A stretch of DNA of 64,000 nucleotides from Burkholderia thailandensis E264 (GCF_000012365.1 NC_007650.1:2728001-2792000); one strand, 5' to 3'; shown: positions 35,518 through 44,851, counted from the stretch's first letter. The notes: a model not told the origin generated them from the letters alone. Numbers and translations are program-made.

Positions 35518-35847
35518 CCGGCATCGCGGCGGCGCGAGCGCGCCGGGCGCGAAGGCGTGCGACGGTTCGCGCCGCCGCGCGCAAAGAATCGGACGATGTC
35601 CGATCGCGCGGCGGCTCTCACGGATATTCGGCACCCGATTAATTATCTCGCATGCGTTAATTAAAACCTGACAATCGGATATTCCATGCGGAGCGCATGC
35701 GAAATCAAACGCCAACTCAAACAATGAATAAGGCGGCCAAAATTGGCCGGGCGCACCTTTCATCACCAAGCCAAATTTACCCTATATACGATATTAATAG
35801 CCTGACTGGTTGTCCGCGCCGTTGATGTGCAGCCGCACAATGCGGCC
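35518..35847. other. AT-rich intergenic region with palindromes
   Basis: No gene seen. Notably AT-rich between 35630 and 35830. It contains two copies of GCATGCG-like sequence (near 35651 and 35696), an ATTAATTA/TTAATTAA pair, and a perfect GGCCAA-AA-TTGGCC palindrome (35735-35748). These may be control sites for the HTH gene that follows. Confidence 0.5.
35735..35748. promoter_or_regulatory. Palindrome GGCCAAAATTGGCC
   Basis: Perfect 6-bp arms with a two-base centre, 99 bp upstream of the HTH protein start. A possible operator; no direct evidence of use. Confidence 0.35.
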
Positions 35848-36273
35848 ATGCCGACGCTCGAAGAAAAAGCGGCGTTCGCAGAACGCCTGAAATTCGCCTT
35901 GCAGCGCAGCCCGGAGAAAATCTCCGGCGCGACCGCTCTCGCACTGCGCTTCAATCTGCGGCATCGCGGCGAACATCCGATTTCACCGCAGACCGCGCAC
36001 AAATGGCTGACGGGCCGCACGATCCCGACGCCCGACAAGCTGCGCACGCTCGCCGACTGGCTGCGCGTCGACCTGCACTGGCTCCATTACGGCCCGCCGC
36101 CCGGCGCGCCCGGCGGCAAAACGCCAGCGCCGCCGCGACACGACGAGAAATACGCGCCGACGCAGGAGACGATTGAGCTGGCGTCGAAAATCGAGGCGCT
36201 TTCGCCGCATCATCGCTATCTGATGCAGGAATTGATCGAGCATTTCTACGGCGATCCGCCGAAGCCGCGCTGA
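35848..36273 (+). CDS. HTH (XRE-like) DNA-binding protein
   Basis: 141 residues from ATG 35848. The N-terminal two-thirds carry an XRE-type helix-turn-helix: EEKAAFAERLKFALQRSP, ATALALRFNLRH, ISPQTAHKWLTGRTIPTPDK and LRTLADWLRVDLHWLHYG (recognition-helix and following segment). The C-terminal part, rich in glutamate and histidine (ELASKIEALSPHHRYLMQEL), is a short helix pair. There is no toxin partner next to it. The AT-rich upstream region with palindromes suggests autoregulation. Likely a small repressor, perhaps of phage origin. Convergent to ybdD. Confidence 0.8.
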   Translation: MPTLEEKAAFAERLKFALQRSPEKISGATALALRFNLRHRGEHPISPQTAHKWLTGRTIPTPDKLRTLADWLRVDLHWLHYGPPPGAPGGKTPAPPRHDEKYAPTQETIELASKIEALSPHHRYLMQELIEHFYGDPPKPR

Positions 36274-36353
36274 GCCGAGGCCAGCGCCGCGCGCCGTTCG
36301 CCGAGTTGCTCCGCCGCATCGGCTCGACGCCGCGCGCCGCCGATGCGCGCAGC

Positions 36354-36385
36354 AAAAAAAAGCGCCACGGCCCGCGCCGTGACGC
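36354..36385 (-). terminator. Rho-independent terminator of cstA-ybdD
   Basis: Read on the minus strand, a 10-bp stem with one mismatch (36362-36371 with 36376-36385, loop of four) is followed by eight T residues (36361-36354). It lies about 60 bp after the ybdD stop. Confidence 0.88.
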
Positions 36386-36442
36386 TTCTGCGCGATCGCG
36401 ACAAACGCCTCGCGAAAGCACCGCCGCCCGCGCACTACGCAG

Positions 36443-36649
36443 TCAGCAGCACTTCCCCGCACCCGAGCCGTATCGCGCGTTCTGCCGTTCGCGGAAGAAC
36501 GCCTCGTACGTCATCACCGGGCGATCGGGATGCGTCGCGCGCATGTGCGCGACATAGCCGTCGTAGTCGGGCAGGCCGACCATCAACCGCAGCGCCTGCC
36601 CCAGATAGCGGCCCGCGGTGCGCAATTCGCCGCCGAGATCGGAGAACAT
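36443..36649 (-). CDS. YbdD/YjiX-family small protein
   Basis: 68 residues, the expected size. It has the family pattern: [19 protein letters not shown] near the N-terminus, then [37 protein letters not shown] and the GKCC tail. It follows cstA by 12 bp and shares its operon. In E. coli the equivalents (YbdD, YjiX) accompany CstA and BtsT and are required for their full transport activity. Confidence 0.93.
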   Translation of the reverse strand: MFSDLGGELRTAGRYLGQALRLMVGLPDYDGYVAHMRATHPDRPVMTYEAFFRERQNARYGSGAGKCC

Positions 36650-36661
36650 CGCGGCCTCCTC

Positions 36662-38740
36662 TTAGCGTCCGCTGCCGAGCGCCTGCGCGGCCGGCATCTG
36701 CTCGTACGGCGTCTCGCGCGACGTCGGCTGCGCGGCGCGCCGCGCGCGCGCGACCGCGATCACGCCGTACACCGCAATGCTCACGACGACCAGAATGAAC
36801 AGCGCCGACAGCGCCGCGTCCACGTAGTCGTTGAAGATGATCCGCTGCATCTGCGCGATCGACTTCGCGGGCGCGAGCACCTTGCCGTCGGCGGCGGCCG
36901 CCTGCAGCTTCGCCGCGTGCGCGAGGAAACTGACCTTCGGATTCGAATCGAACACCTTCTGCCAGCCGGCCGTCAGCGTGCAGATCAGCAGCCACGCGGT
37001 CGGCACGATCGTCACCCATGCATAGCGCTCGCGCTTCATCTTGAACAGCACGACGGTGCCGAGCACCAGCGCGATCGCGGCGAGCATCTGGTTCGAGATG
37101 CCGAACAACGGCCACAGCGTGTTGATGCCGCCGAGCGGATCGACCACGCCCTGATACAGGAAGTAGCCCCAGGCAGCCACGCACAGCGCGGTCGCGGTCA
37201 GGTTCGCCGGCAGCGATTCGGTGCGCTTGAGCGCCGGATGGAACGTGCCGAGCAGGTCCTGCAGCATGAAGCGGCCGGCGCGCGTGCCCGCGTCGACCGC
37301 GGTCAGGATGAACAGCGCCTCGAACAGGATCGCGAAGTGATACCAGAACGCCATCATCGCCTCGCCGCCGATCACCTGGTGCAGGATCTGCGCCATGCCG
37401 ACCGCGAGCGTCGGCGCGCCGCCGGCGCGCGCGATGATCGTCGTCTCGCCGACCGCCTTCGCGGTCTGCGTGAGCATGTCGGGCGTCAGCATGAAGCCCC
37501 ACTGCGTGACGGTATGCGCGACCGCTTCCGGCGTCGTGCCGAGCACGGCGGCGGGCGCGTTCATCGCGAAGTAGACGCCCGGCTCGATCACGCACGCGGC
37601 GACGAGCGCCATGATCGCGACGAACGATTCCATCAGCATCGCGCCGTAGCCGATGAAGCGCGCGTTGGTTTCGTTGTCGAGCAGCTTCGGCGTCGTGCCC
37701 GACGAGATCAGCGAATGAAAGCCCGACACCGCGCCGCACGCGATCGTGATGAACAGGAACGGAAACAGGTTGCCCGACCAGACCGGGCCCGTGCCGTCGA
37801 CGAACTTCGTGAGCGCCGGCATCTTCAGCTCCGGCGCGACGATCAGGATGCCGATCGCGAGGCCGACGATCGTGCCGATCTTCAGGAACGTCGACAGATA
37901 GTCGCGCGGCGCGAGCAGCAGCCACACCGGCAGCACCGACGCGACGAAGCCGTAGCCGATCAGGATCCACGTGAGCTGCGTGCCGCTGAACGTGAACCAC
38001 GCGGCGAGCGCGGGCGAATCGTGCACGTGCTGGCCGTACGCGATCGACGCCATCAGCAGCACGAAGCCGATGATCGACACTTCGCCGATCCGGCCCGGGC
38101 GGATGTAGCGCGTGTAGATGCCCATGAACAGCGCGATCGGAATCGTCGCGGCGACGGTGAACGTGCCCCACGGCGAGTTCGTCAGCGCCTTCACGACGAT
38201 CAGCGCGAGCACCGCGAGAATGATCACCATGATCAGGAACGCGCCGAACAGCGCGATCACGCCCGGCACCGTGCCGAGCTCCATCTTGACGAGATCGCCG
38301 AGCGAGCGGCCGTCGCGGCGCGTCGAGATGAACAGCACGATGAAGTCCTGCACCGCGCCCGCGAACACGACGCCCGCGAGAATCCACAGCATGCCAGGCG
38401 TGTAGCCCATCTGCGCGGCGAGCACCGGGCCGACGAGCGGGCCGGCGCCTGCGATCGCGGCGAAGTGATGGCCGAACAGCACGTACTTGTTGGTCGGCAC
38501 GTAATCGAGGCCGTCGTTGTACTTGACGGCGGGCGTCATCCGCAGGCCGTCGAGCTGGACGACCTTGCTCGCGATGAAGCGGCTGTAGAAGCGGTATGCG
38601 ATCAAATACACGCAAACGGCGGCGATCACGATCCACAGCGCGCTGACCCGCTCGCCGTGCGCGAGCGCGATCGTGCCGAACGCGAACGCGCCGAGCAGCG
38701 CGACCGCGATCCAGATCAAATAACCGGAAGCCCGATTCAT
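36662..38740 (-). CDS. cstA: Carbon starvation protein CstA (pyruvate/peptide transporter family)
   Basis: 692 residues, close to E. coli CstA. Many hydrophobic helices are seen. N-terminal markers are YRFYSRFIASKVVQLDG, MTPAVKYNDGLDYVPTNKYVLFGHHFAAIAGAGPLVGPVLAAQMGY read in pieces as HFAAIAGAGPLVGP, then SGFHSLISSGTTPKLL and the large C-terminal periplasmic/soluble loop region. CstA and BtsT import pyruvate with H+ when carbon is short; peptide uptake has also been proposed. Transcribed with ybdD; about 250 bp upstream (38741-38998) holds its promoter, but no CRP or Btr site could be defined. Confidence 0.96.
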   Translation of the reverse strand: MNRASGYLIWIAVALLGAFAFGTIALAHGERVSALWIVIAAVCVYLIAYRFYSRFIASKVVQLDGLRMTPAVKYNDGLDYVPTNKYVLFGHHFAAIAGAGPLVGPVLAAQMGYTPGMLWILAGVVFAGAVQDFIVLFISTRRDGRSLGDLVKMELGTVPGVIALFGAFLIMVIILAVLALIVVKALTNSPWGTFTVAATIPIALFMGIYTRYIRPGRIGEVSIIGFVLLMASIAYGQHVHDSPALAAWFTFSGTQLTWILIGYGFVASVLPVWLLLAPRDYLSTFLKIGTIVGLAIGILIVAPELKMPALTKFVDGTGPVWSGNLFPFLFITIACGAVSGFHSLISSGTTPKLLDNETNARFIGYGAMLMESFVAIMALVAACVIEPGVYFAMNAPAAVLGTTPEAVAHTVTQWGFMLTPDMLTQTAKAVGETTIIARAGGAPTLAVGMAQILHQVIGGEAMMAFWYHFAILFEALFILTAVDAGTRAGRFMLQDLLGTFHPALKRTESLPANLTATALCVAAWGYFLYQGVVDPLGGINTLWPLFGISNQMLAAIALVLGTVVLFKMKRERYAWVTIVPTAWLLICTLTAGWQKVFDSNPKVSFLAHAAKLQAAAADGKVLAPAKSIAQMQRIIFNDYVDAALSALFILVVVSIAVYGVIAVARARRAAQPTSRETPYEQMPAAQALGSGR

Positions 38741-38998
38741 GGCGTCTCCTGTCTATTTTTTGGGAATATGCGCGGCGGGCGGCCGCGCGCAACGACGGCA
38801 AGCGTCACGCTGCGTCGGGACGTAGCGATGGGGGCTTATTGTTCGCCTTCGATGCGAACCTCACAAGCGCGGAACTACGTATGGCCGCTACGTAGCATTG
38901 CGTAGGGGTTTGCGAGGGGCGAGCGCCGTTCGATTCCCCGGAATATGGAACCGAGCGGCGAGAAAGGAAACCGCGAGGCCGCCGCGCGCGGTCCCGCA

Positions 38999-39511
38999 CT
39001 ACGGCGCGAATCGCGTGAACACGAAATCGCGCGCCTGCACGCGCGCCTGATGGCAGGCGAAGCAGGTCCGGTGCTGTGCTTCGTCGGCCGGCACGCTGTT
39101 GATGAAACGGCCGAAGCCCCAGCCGCCCGTCGACGCATACCGGCGCGAATCCTTGACCATCACCTGCACCGTCGTCGGCGCGCCCGGCACGGTTGCCGAT
39201 TCGAAATCGCCGGATTGCCTGCGCTTGTAGGCGAGCTTCACGAGCATCGCGCCGTCAGGAAACGGCAGCGTCGCGCGCTCGATCGCCTTCACGGCCGCCG
39301 GGTTGCCCAGCACCACGCGCAGTTCGTCGAGCGGCGCCGCCTCCTCGGCGGGCGCGATCATCTGCCACTTCCGGTAGCCGTCGGGAAGCGTCACGCCGTA
39401 GATCGGCGACGCGGCGCGCGTGGGCGCGTCCGCGAACGCGCCGTCGCCTTGCGCCGCGACCAGCAGCAGCGCGCATGCGACGAGCGGGCGAACGTATCGG
39501 AGACATTGCAT
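38999..39511 (-). CDS. Cytochrome P460-family periplasmic haem protein
   Basis: 170 residues with a Sec signal peptide (MQCLRYVRPLVACALLLVAA... GAFADA). The haem-binding CFACH motif is at residues 150-154 near the C-terminus, the pattern of P460 cytochromes, which also carry a Lys cross-link (candidates K96 or K120 in VKLAYKRR and VMVKDSRR). GVTLPDGYRKWQMIAP and GGWGFGRFI fit the fold (PF16694). These proteins oxidise hydroxylamine or act in NO-linked redox; the exact role here is unknown. It follows the alpha/beta hydrolase by 17 bp, so both probably share one transcript. Confidence 0.88.
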   Translation of the reverse strand: MQCLRYVRPLVACALLLVAAQGDGAFADAPTRAASPIYGVTLPDGYRKWQMIAPAEEAAPLDELRVVLGNPAAVKAIERATLPFPDGAMLVKLAYKRRQSGDFESATVPGAPTTVQVMVKDSRRYASTGGWGFGRFINSVPADEAQHRTCFACHQARVQARDFVFTRFAP

Positions 39512-39528
39512 CGAGCGGCCTCCCCGCG

Positions 39529-40572
39529 TCACAGGCGCGCGACCTGCAGGATCGCATCGGCGAACGCGTTCGGCGCTTCCTGCGGCAGGTTGTGCCCGAT
39601 GCCGCCCGCGATGTCGCGATGCAGATACTTGCCGGTGAACTTCCTCGCATAGGCGGCCGGCTCGGGATGCGGCGCGCCGTTCGCGTCGCCTTCGAGCGTG
39701 ATCGTCGGCACCGAAATCGCCGGCGCGGCGGCGAGGCGTTTCTCGAGCGCATCGTATCGCGGCTCGCCCTGCGCGAGCCCGAGGCGCCACCGGTAGTTGT
39801 GCACGACGATCGCTACGTGATCCGGATTGCGGAACGATGCCGCCGAACGCGCGAACATCTCGTCGTCGAATGACCATTTCGGCGACGCGAGCTGCCAGAT
39901 CAGCCGGTTGAAATCGTCGCGGTTCTGCGCGTATCCGGCCGCGCCGCGCTCGGTGGCGAAGTAGAACTGATACCACCACGCGAGCTCGGCCTTCGGCGCG
40001 AGCGGCTTGCGGTTCGCCTCCTGGCTGCCGATCAGATAGCCGCTCACCGAGACGAGCGCGTTGCATCGCTGCGGCCACGCCGCGGCGATGATGTCCGCCG
40101 TGCGCGCGCCCCAGTCGAAGCCGCCGAGCACCGCGCGATCGATCTTCAGCGCGTCCATCAACGCGACGATGTCGGCGGCGGTAACCGCCTGCTGGCCGTT
40201 ACGCGGCGTATCCGCCGAGAGAAAGCGCGTCGTGCCGTAGCCGCGCAGGTACGGCACGATCACCCGATAGCCGGCGGCCGCGAGGAGCGGCGCGACTTCG
40301 GCGAAGCTGTGGATGTCGTACGGCCAGCCGTGCAGCAGGATGACGGCCGGGCCGTCCTTGGGGCCGACGTCCGCATAGCCGACGTTCAGCACGCCGGCGT
40401 CGATCTGGTGGATCGTGTCGAACGACGCGCCGCTTGCGGCACTGGCGGCGCGCGCCGCGTTCGGCGCCGACTGAGCATGAGCGAGCCCGCCCAGGCCGAG
40501 ATCCATCAGGCTGATGCCCGCCAGGGTGGTGCCGATCAGCCGGCGACGCCGGGCGTTGATGGAATGCGACAT
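39529..40572 (-). CDS. Exported alpha/beta hydrolase, epoxide-hydrolase-like
   Basis: 347 residues starting MSHSINARRRRLIGTTLAG, a twin-arginine-like leader ending near AHAQS. The mature domain shows HGWP (oxyanion hole), RVIVPYLRGYG, AVLGGFDWGARTADI (nucleophilic Asp in place of Ser, as in epoxide hydrolases and haloalkane dehalogenases) and GHNLPQE (catalytic His). The ATG has AGGAGG-like sequence (gGAGGActc) upstream. It precedes the P460 gene in one operon, suggesting a periplasmic oxidation/hydrolysis pair, but the substrate is unknown. Confidence 0.87.
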   Translation of the reverse strand: MSHSINARRRRLIGTTLAGISLMDLGLGGLAHAQSAPNAARAASAASGASFDTIHQIDAGVLNVGYADVGPKDGPAVILLHGWPYDIHSFAEVAPLLAAAGYRVIVPYLRGYGTTRFLSADTPRNGQQAVTAADIVALMDALKIDRAVLGGFDWGARTADIIAAAWPQRCNALVSVSGYLIGSQEANRKPLAPKAELAWWYQFYFATERGAAGYAQNRDDFNRLIWQLASPKWSFDDEMFARSAASFRNPDHVAIVVHNYRWRLGLAQGEPRYDALEKRLAAAPAISVPTITLEGDANGAPHPEPAAYARKFTGKYLHRDIAGGIGHNLPQEAPNAFADAILQVARL

Positions 40573-40750
40573 GATGAGTCCTCCTTCAGGGTTGTCGGAA
40601 AACGCCGCGCCGTTCCGCGCCGATGCGCGCCGGATCGTTCGCGGCATACCGGCGGGATGCGTCGCGCGCCGCCCGCCGGTCGAACGCGCGCGCGTGGGCC
40701 GCCGGCGGACGCCGCCCGCGCCGGAAACGTGCTGCCGAGTGAAGCGGAAA

Positions 40751-42259
40751 CTAACGCGCCGCCGCGCGAAGCGCCCCGAACGTCGGTCCGTTCGGCCGAA
40801 CGCGGATGTCGGGATCGAGGCGCGCCCACGGGAGATCCGAGGGATCGGCGGCCATCGGCCCCGGCGATTTCGCGATGAGAATCGCATCGGCGATCGCCTC
40901 GAAATCCGCGCGAAAATGCACCGAGCTCTTGCTCACGACGATCCTCATGCGCTCGGGCTCGATGCCCGCGACGCGGAACTGGTTGCGCTCGAACGTCTGC
41001 ATCTTGTTCGTGCTCACCGCCATCCGCACGCCGTCGATCCGCAGGCATGCGACCGGCCCGAGATCGCCCTGCGCGCCGTTGAACATCGGCCCGTCGAACC
41101 GAAAACGTCCGTCGGACAGGTGCTCGACTTCGAACACGGCGTCGAGCGGCGCATCGCCCCGCACGCGCGAGCGGCCGCCCAGACGCAGGCTGACGCGCGC
41201 GCCCACGCCCGCCCCGTGCGCGGCGGCCGCGGCGTCGGGGTCCCAGATCAAGCCCACCGCCGCGTCGTCCGCGCCGTTGCGAAGCAGCGCGCGCACCATG
41301 CCCATCGTATCGGCGTCACCACCCGCGCCGGGGTTGTCCTGCGTATCGGCGATGACGACGGGCTTCGTCGCCGTGCGGCTCAGCCGAATCGCCTCTGCGG
41401 CGGCGGCGTCGGGCGCGAGAAACGGCACGCTCCAGCGCGCCTCGTCGCCGACGAGCTTCGCGAACAGTGCGTCGGCCGCGCGCTGCGCCGCGTCGGCCTC
41501 GAACGCGTGCGCCCAGACGGTCGGCCCGCACTCCGGGAAGTCGGCTGCCGGAAAACCGGGGGCGAACGACATCGATACGACGCCGTCCCGTTCGAGCTGC
41601 GCGAGCAGCCGGTACGCGCCGCTCGCCGGCTCCGCGTGCGTGCACATGCCGTTGATCGGGATCAGGAACGGCAGCCGGCGCATCGCGCAATGCAGCGGCC
41701 TGGCCTCGGCCGCGAGCCGCTCGAGCACCTGCGCGGCGCGCTCGCCGGTTTGCGCCATGTCGACATGCGGATAAGTGCGGTAGGCGACGAGCGCGCTCGC
41801 ATGCGCGGCCATCCGTGCGGTGACGTTCGCATGCAGATCGAGCGACACGACGATCGGCATCCGGTCGCCGACGATCCGCCGCACGCGCGCGAGGAGCTCG
41901 CCTTCTCCGTCGTCGAACTGCTCGGTGACCATCGCGCCATGCAGGTCGAGATAGATCGCGTCGAAGCCGCCGGCCTCGGCCGCGGCGACGATCTCGCCGC
42001 CGATCCGCTCGAACGCGTCGCTCATCACGTGCGCGGACGGGCAAGCGCCCGCCCAGACGACCGGCAGCAGCGCGTGCCCGTTCGCCTGCGCGGCCCGGAT
42101 GAAGCCGCCGATCGGCACGTTGACGTCGCGCAGCGACAGCACGCCGCCGCCGCGCACGAGCGGCGGAAAGCCTTCGCCGAGAACGAAGCTCCGATATGAC
42201 GCGCGCGTCGGCGCGAACGTATTGGTTTCGTGCTGAAAGCCTGCAATCAGAATGTTCAT
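40751..42259 (-). CDS. M81-family metallopeptidase (MlrC-like)
   Basis: 502 residues from ATG 42259, with AGGAAAG upstream. The N-terminal ILIAGFQHETNTFAPT is the hallmark of the family (PF07364), followed by AIYLDLHGAMV and VVSLDLHANV, and the C-terminal MlrC domain (PF07171) begins around VIADTQDNPGAGGDADT, with GDLGPVACLRIDG and VSTNKMQTFERNQF. MlrC in Sphingomonas opens linear microcystin; most relatives have unknown substrates. It diverges from the LysR gene at 42419, which probably controls it. Confidence 0.92.
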   Translation of the reverse strand: MNILIAGFQHETNTFAPTRASYRSFVLGEGFPPLVRGGGVLSLRDVNVPIGGFIRAAQANGHALLPVVWAGACPSAHVMSDAFERIGGEIVAAAEAGGFDAIYLDLHGAMVTEQFDDGEGELLARVRRIVGDRMPIVVSLDLHANVTARMAAHASALVAYRTYPHVDMAQTGERAAQVLERLAAEARPLHCAMRRLPFLIPINGMCTHAEPASGAYRLLAQLERDGVVSMSFAPGFPAADFPECGPTVWAHAFEADAAQRAADALFAKLVGDEARWSVPFLAPDAAAAEAIRLSRTATKPVVIADTQDNPGAGGDADTMGMVRALLRNGADDAAVGLIWDPDAAAAAHGAGVGARVSLRLGGRSRVRGDAPLDAVFEVEHLSDGRFRFDGPMFNGAQGDLGPVACLRIDGVRMAVSTNKMQTFERNQFRVAGIEPERMRIVVSKSSVHFRADFEAIADAILIAKSPGPMAADPSDLPWARLDPDIRVRPNGPTFGALRAAAR

Positions 42260-42339
42260 GTCGCTTTCCTGTATGGCGAACGGCATCTCGGGCCGGCGGC
42301 GGTCGGACGATACGCGGCGTGAATGCATGTTGGCAGCGC

Positions 42340-42385
42340 GTTGCCCTACTAGCAAGAGCAACTAAGTTCACATATCGTTGCCCTA
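42340..42385. promoter_or_regulatory. Candidate LysR operator between mlrC-like and LysR genes
   Basis: GTTGCCCT at 42340 is mirrored by AGAGCAAC ending at 42362 (7 of 8 arm bases pair, 7-base centre), a dyad with the T-N11-A style of LysR boxes. The half site GTTGCCCTA repeats exactly at 42377-42385. Together they occupy much of the 159-bp divergent spacer. Confidence 0.55.
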
Positions 42386-42418
42386 TGAACAACGGTGAAT
42401 CGAGCCGGGAGTAAGACG

Positions 42419-43420
42419 ATGCGAGAAATCAACCATCAGCGCCTGCGGTATTTCCACGAAGTCCTGACGCACGGCACCATTCGCGGCGCGGCCGACCACA
42501 TCAACACGTCGCCGTCCGTGATCACGCGGCAGATCCGGCTGCTCGAGGAAGAGCTCGGCACCACGCTGTTCGAGCGGCAGGCGCGCGGCGTGCGGCCGAC
42601 CGAAGCCGCCGCGCATCTGCTCGAATTCTGGCGGGGCTATCGTTCGCAACAGGAAAAGCTCGAAGACCAGCTCCACGCGCTCAAGGGGCTTCAGCAGGGG
42701 CACATCCGGATCGTCGTCAGCGAGGGATTCGTCGATACGCTCGTCGACGACGTGCTCGCGCCGTTCTGCGCGAAGTATCCGAAGCTGAACGTCGGCGTCG
42801 ACATGCTCGCGGTCGACACGCTCCTCGAGGAAGTCGCGCAGAGCCGCGCGCACGTCGGGCTTGCGTACAATCCGCCGCCGCATCCATCGATCGCGTACCG
42901 CGCGAGCTCGCCGCAGCCGGTCGTGCTGCTGCTGCGCCGCGATCATCCGCTCGCCCGACGCCGGCGGCCGGCGACCGTCGACGATCTTCGCGCGTACCCG
43001 CTCGCGCTGATGCCGCCGACGTTCGGCATCGGCCACGTGGTGAAGATGCTGGAGCTGGCCGAGAACATCGAGATCCGGCCGACGATGACGACGAATTCGC
43101 TGACCGCGCTCAAGCGCATCGTCACGGCCGAGAATTTCATCACGCTGATCGGAGAATTCGCCGCCTATCGGGAGATCGAGGCCGGCAAGCTGACGACGGT
43201 GCCGATCGCGCACCCGATATTCGAGGGAACGCACGCGCGGCTGATCGTGAAATCGGGGCGGCCGTTGGCGCCGGCGCCGGTGGAGCTGATCAGGTGGATC
43301 GAGATGAGATTGGCGGTGTTTTCGGCGGCGGGCAATGGCGCAGGCCCGACACGCGCCAGCGTGCGCCGTCGAGCTTCACGGCGGCCCTCTGTGCCTCAAC
43401 CGGCCGCCCCCAAATCGTAG
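42419..43420 (+). CDS. LysR-family transcriptional regulator
   Basis: 333 residues from ATG 42419 (GGGAGTAAG upstream). The winged helix shows in [38 protein letters not shown] and [20 protein letters not shown], followed by a normal effector domain ending near residue 300. The final 30 residues ([20 protein letters not shown] and PQPAAPKS) are unlike the family and overlap, antisense, a glyoxalase-fold remnant on the minus strand; the original C-terminus may have been lost at a deletion or fusion point. It diverges from the MlrC-like gene and probably regulates it. Confidence 0.9.
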   Translation: MREINHQRLRYFHEVLTHGTIRGAADHINTSPSVITRQIRLLEEELGTTLFERQARGVRPTEAAAHLLEFWRGYRSQQEKLEDQLHALKGLQQGHIRIVVSEGFVDTLVDDVLAPFCAKYPKLNVGVDMLAVDTLLEEVAQSRAHVGLAYNPPPHPSIAYRASSPQPVVLLLRRDHPLARRRRPATVDDLRAYPLALMPPTFGIGHVVKMLELAENIEIRPTMTTNSLTALKRIVTAENFITLIGEFAAYREIEAGKLTTVPIAHPIFEGTHARLIVKSGRPLAPAPVELIRWIEMRLAVFSAAGNGAGPTRASVRRRASRRPSVPQPAAPKS

Positions 43421-43590
43421 GGCCGCGTCAGCAACTCGAGAAAATGCCCGTCCGGATCGTCGAAATACACGCCGCGTCCGCCGCCTTGCGTATTGATCTC
43501 GCCCGCGCGGCGCCTCGCCGGATCGGCCCAGTATGCAAGCCCTCGCTCGCGGATGCGCGCGAACGCGCGATCGAATTCGTCGTCAATCAA
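43396..43590 (-). pseudogene. Glyoxalase/VOC-family protein, C-terminal remnant
   Basis: About 64 residues are recognisable: [51 protein letters not shown]. This is the C-terminal module of VOC/glyoxalase proteins (family length about 125), including the metal/His and Glu-containing YFxDPDGHxLEL motif. The frame continues upstream about ten further residues into sequence with no resemblance, so the N-terminal half is missing. It overlaps the 3' end of the LysR gene by 25 bp. Confidence 0.75.
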
Positions 43591-43721
43591 ATCGCACCGG
43601 TACGCTGCACCGCGATCGACTCGACATCGTCAAGACCGCCGCGCGCGGTCTCGCGAGCGGCGGCCACGACACCGGCCGGCGTTCGACACGCGCGCAAGCG
43701 CTGCGGCATGCGCGCACACCG

Positions 43722-44108
43722 TCAGCGATACGTCCACAGCCGGTGCATCGCGAACGTCAGCGGCGGCACGAGCACGACGACGGCCGCGATGCTCCACGCG
43801 GCCGCGATGCCGAGCGCCTGCACGCCGTGCGAGATCGCCATCGTCAGCATCAACCCCGCGACCGACACGGCGAGGAAACGCGCGACGTTGCGCCAGCGCA
43901 GCGGCACGGAAAAGCTCCAGAGCGTGTTCAGCAAATACGACGCGCCCGTCGCGCAAACGAACGCGATCGCATTCGCCTGCACTGCGGTCGCGGCGAGCGC
44001 ACCCATCAGCGTGCCGGCGATCGCCGCGTGCAGCGCGGTGGACGCCGCGCCGGACACGCCGAAGCGCACGATCCGCGCGCGCATGCCGATGTCGGCGGCG
44101 GCGCTCAT
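43722..44108 (-). CDS. GtrA-family membrane protein
   Basis: 128 residues with four hydrophobic helices. VRFGVSGAASTALHAAIAG, ANAIAFVCATGASYLLNTLWSF (read as SYLLNTLWSF), and MHRLWTYR at the end match GtrA (PF04138), proteins that are thought to flip polyprenyl-linked sugars or scaffold GtrB. The ATG overlaps the methyltransferase stop (ATGA). It is the last gene of the minus-strand glycosylation operon. Confidence 0.88.
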   Translation of the reverse strand: MSAAADIGMRARIVRFGVSGAASTALHAAIAGTLMGALAATAVQANAIAFVCATGASYLLNTLWSFSVPLRWRNVARFLAVSVAGLMLTMAISHGVQALGIAAAWSIAAVVVLVPPLTFAMHRLWTYR

Positions 44109-44851
44109 CGCGGCTCGCCGCGCTTCGTCAGGACCGCGAACAACGACACGCCGAACGGCAGCGAATGCTTCGGCAGCCAGCCGCGCTCGGCGCGGAAGAT
44201 CCGGTACAGCGCCGCGTTGACCGCGCGCGGCCCGAGCGCGTCGCCGCTCGAGCGCGCGCGATGCAGCAGCCGGTCGATCGTCCGCGCGACGACGGCAAGC
44301 GGGAACAGCAGCGTGTTGAAGTACGAACTGCGCACGATCGTGCAGCCGGCCGCCTGCGCGCAGCGTTCGAGCGCCGCGCGATCGTAGCGCCGGTAGTGAT
44401 GCAGAAACGTGTCGTGCGCGCTCCACAGCCACTGGTACGCCGGCACCGTGACGACGATCGCGCCGCCCGGCGCGAGATAGTCGCTGATGCGGCGCAGCGC
44501 GGCCGCGTCGTCTTCGATGTGCTCGAGGCAGTCGAAGAAGCAGATCAGATCGAAGCGCTGGTCGCCGAACGGCACGTCGTCCGGGCAGCGGCCCGCGCGG
44601 ATGTCGAAACGCCAGCCGGTCTTGCGGTTCGCGATCGCGCGCGCGCCGTCGTCCATCTCGAGCGCGCTCACCGCGCCGAACGTCTCGAGCATGCCGAGAT
44701 TGCCGCCCGTGCCCGAGCCGATCTCGAGAATGCGGGCGCCCGCCGGCAGCCCGAGCCCCGCGAGCAGCGCGTGCAGGATGTCGCGCCGTGCGCGAAACCA
44801 CCAGTGCGTCGCTTCGGTGGCGGCCATTTGCAGATATGCGTCGGGTGACAT
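44105..44851 (-). CDS. Class I SAM-dependent methyltransferase
   Basis: 248 residues. The SAM-binding loop is ILEIGSGTGGNLGML, followed by ALEMDDGARA, FDLICFFDCLEHIEDD and the VVTVPAYQWLWSAHD segment. The N-terminus (YLQMAATEATHWWFRARRD) resembles methyltransferases found with polyprenyl-sugar transferases. The stop overlaps the GtrA start, so it shares the operon. Target may be a lipid-linked or saccharide intermediate; unknown. Confidence 0.88.
   Translation of the reverse strand: MSPDAYLQMAATEATHWWFRARRDILHALLAGLGLPAGARILEIGSGTGGNLGMLETFGAVSALEMDDGARAIANRKTGWRFDIRAGRCPDDVPFGDQRFDLICFFDCLEHIEDDAAALRRISDYLAPGGAIVVTVPAYQWLWSAHDTFLHHYRRYDRAALERCAQAAGCTIVRSSYFNTLLFPLAVVARTIDRLLHRARSSGDALGPRAVNAALYRIFRAERGWLPKHSLPFGVSLFAVLTKRGEPR

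Noticed and set aside
36530..38905. 791-codon plus-strand open frame over cstA
   Set aside because: Antisense shadow of cstA with abnormal Arg/His/Asp composition and no ribosome site; CstA motifs on the minus strand are unmistakable.
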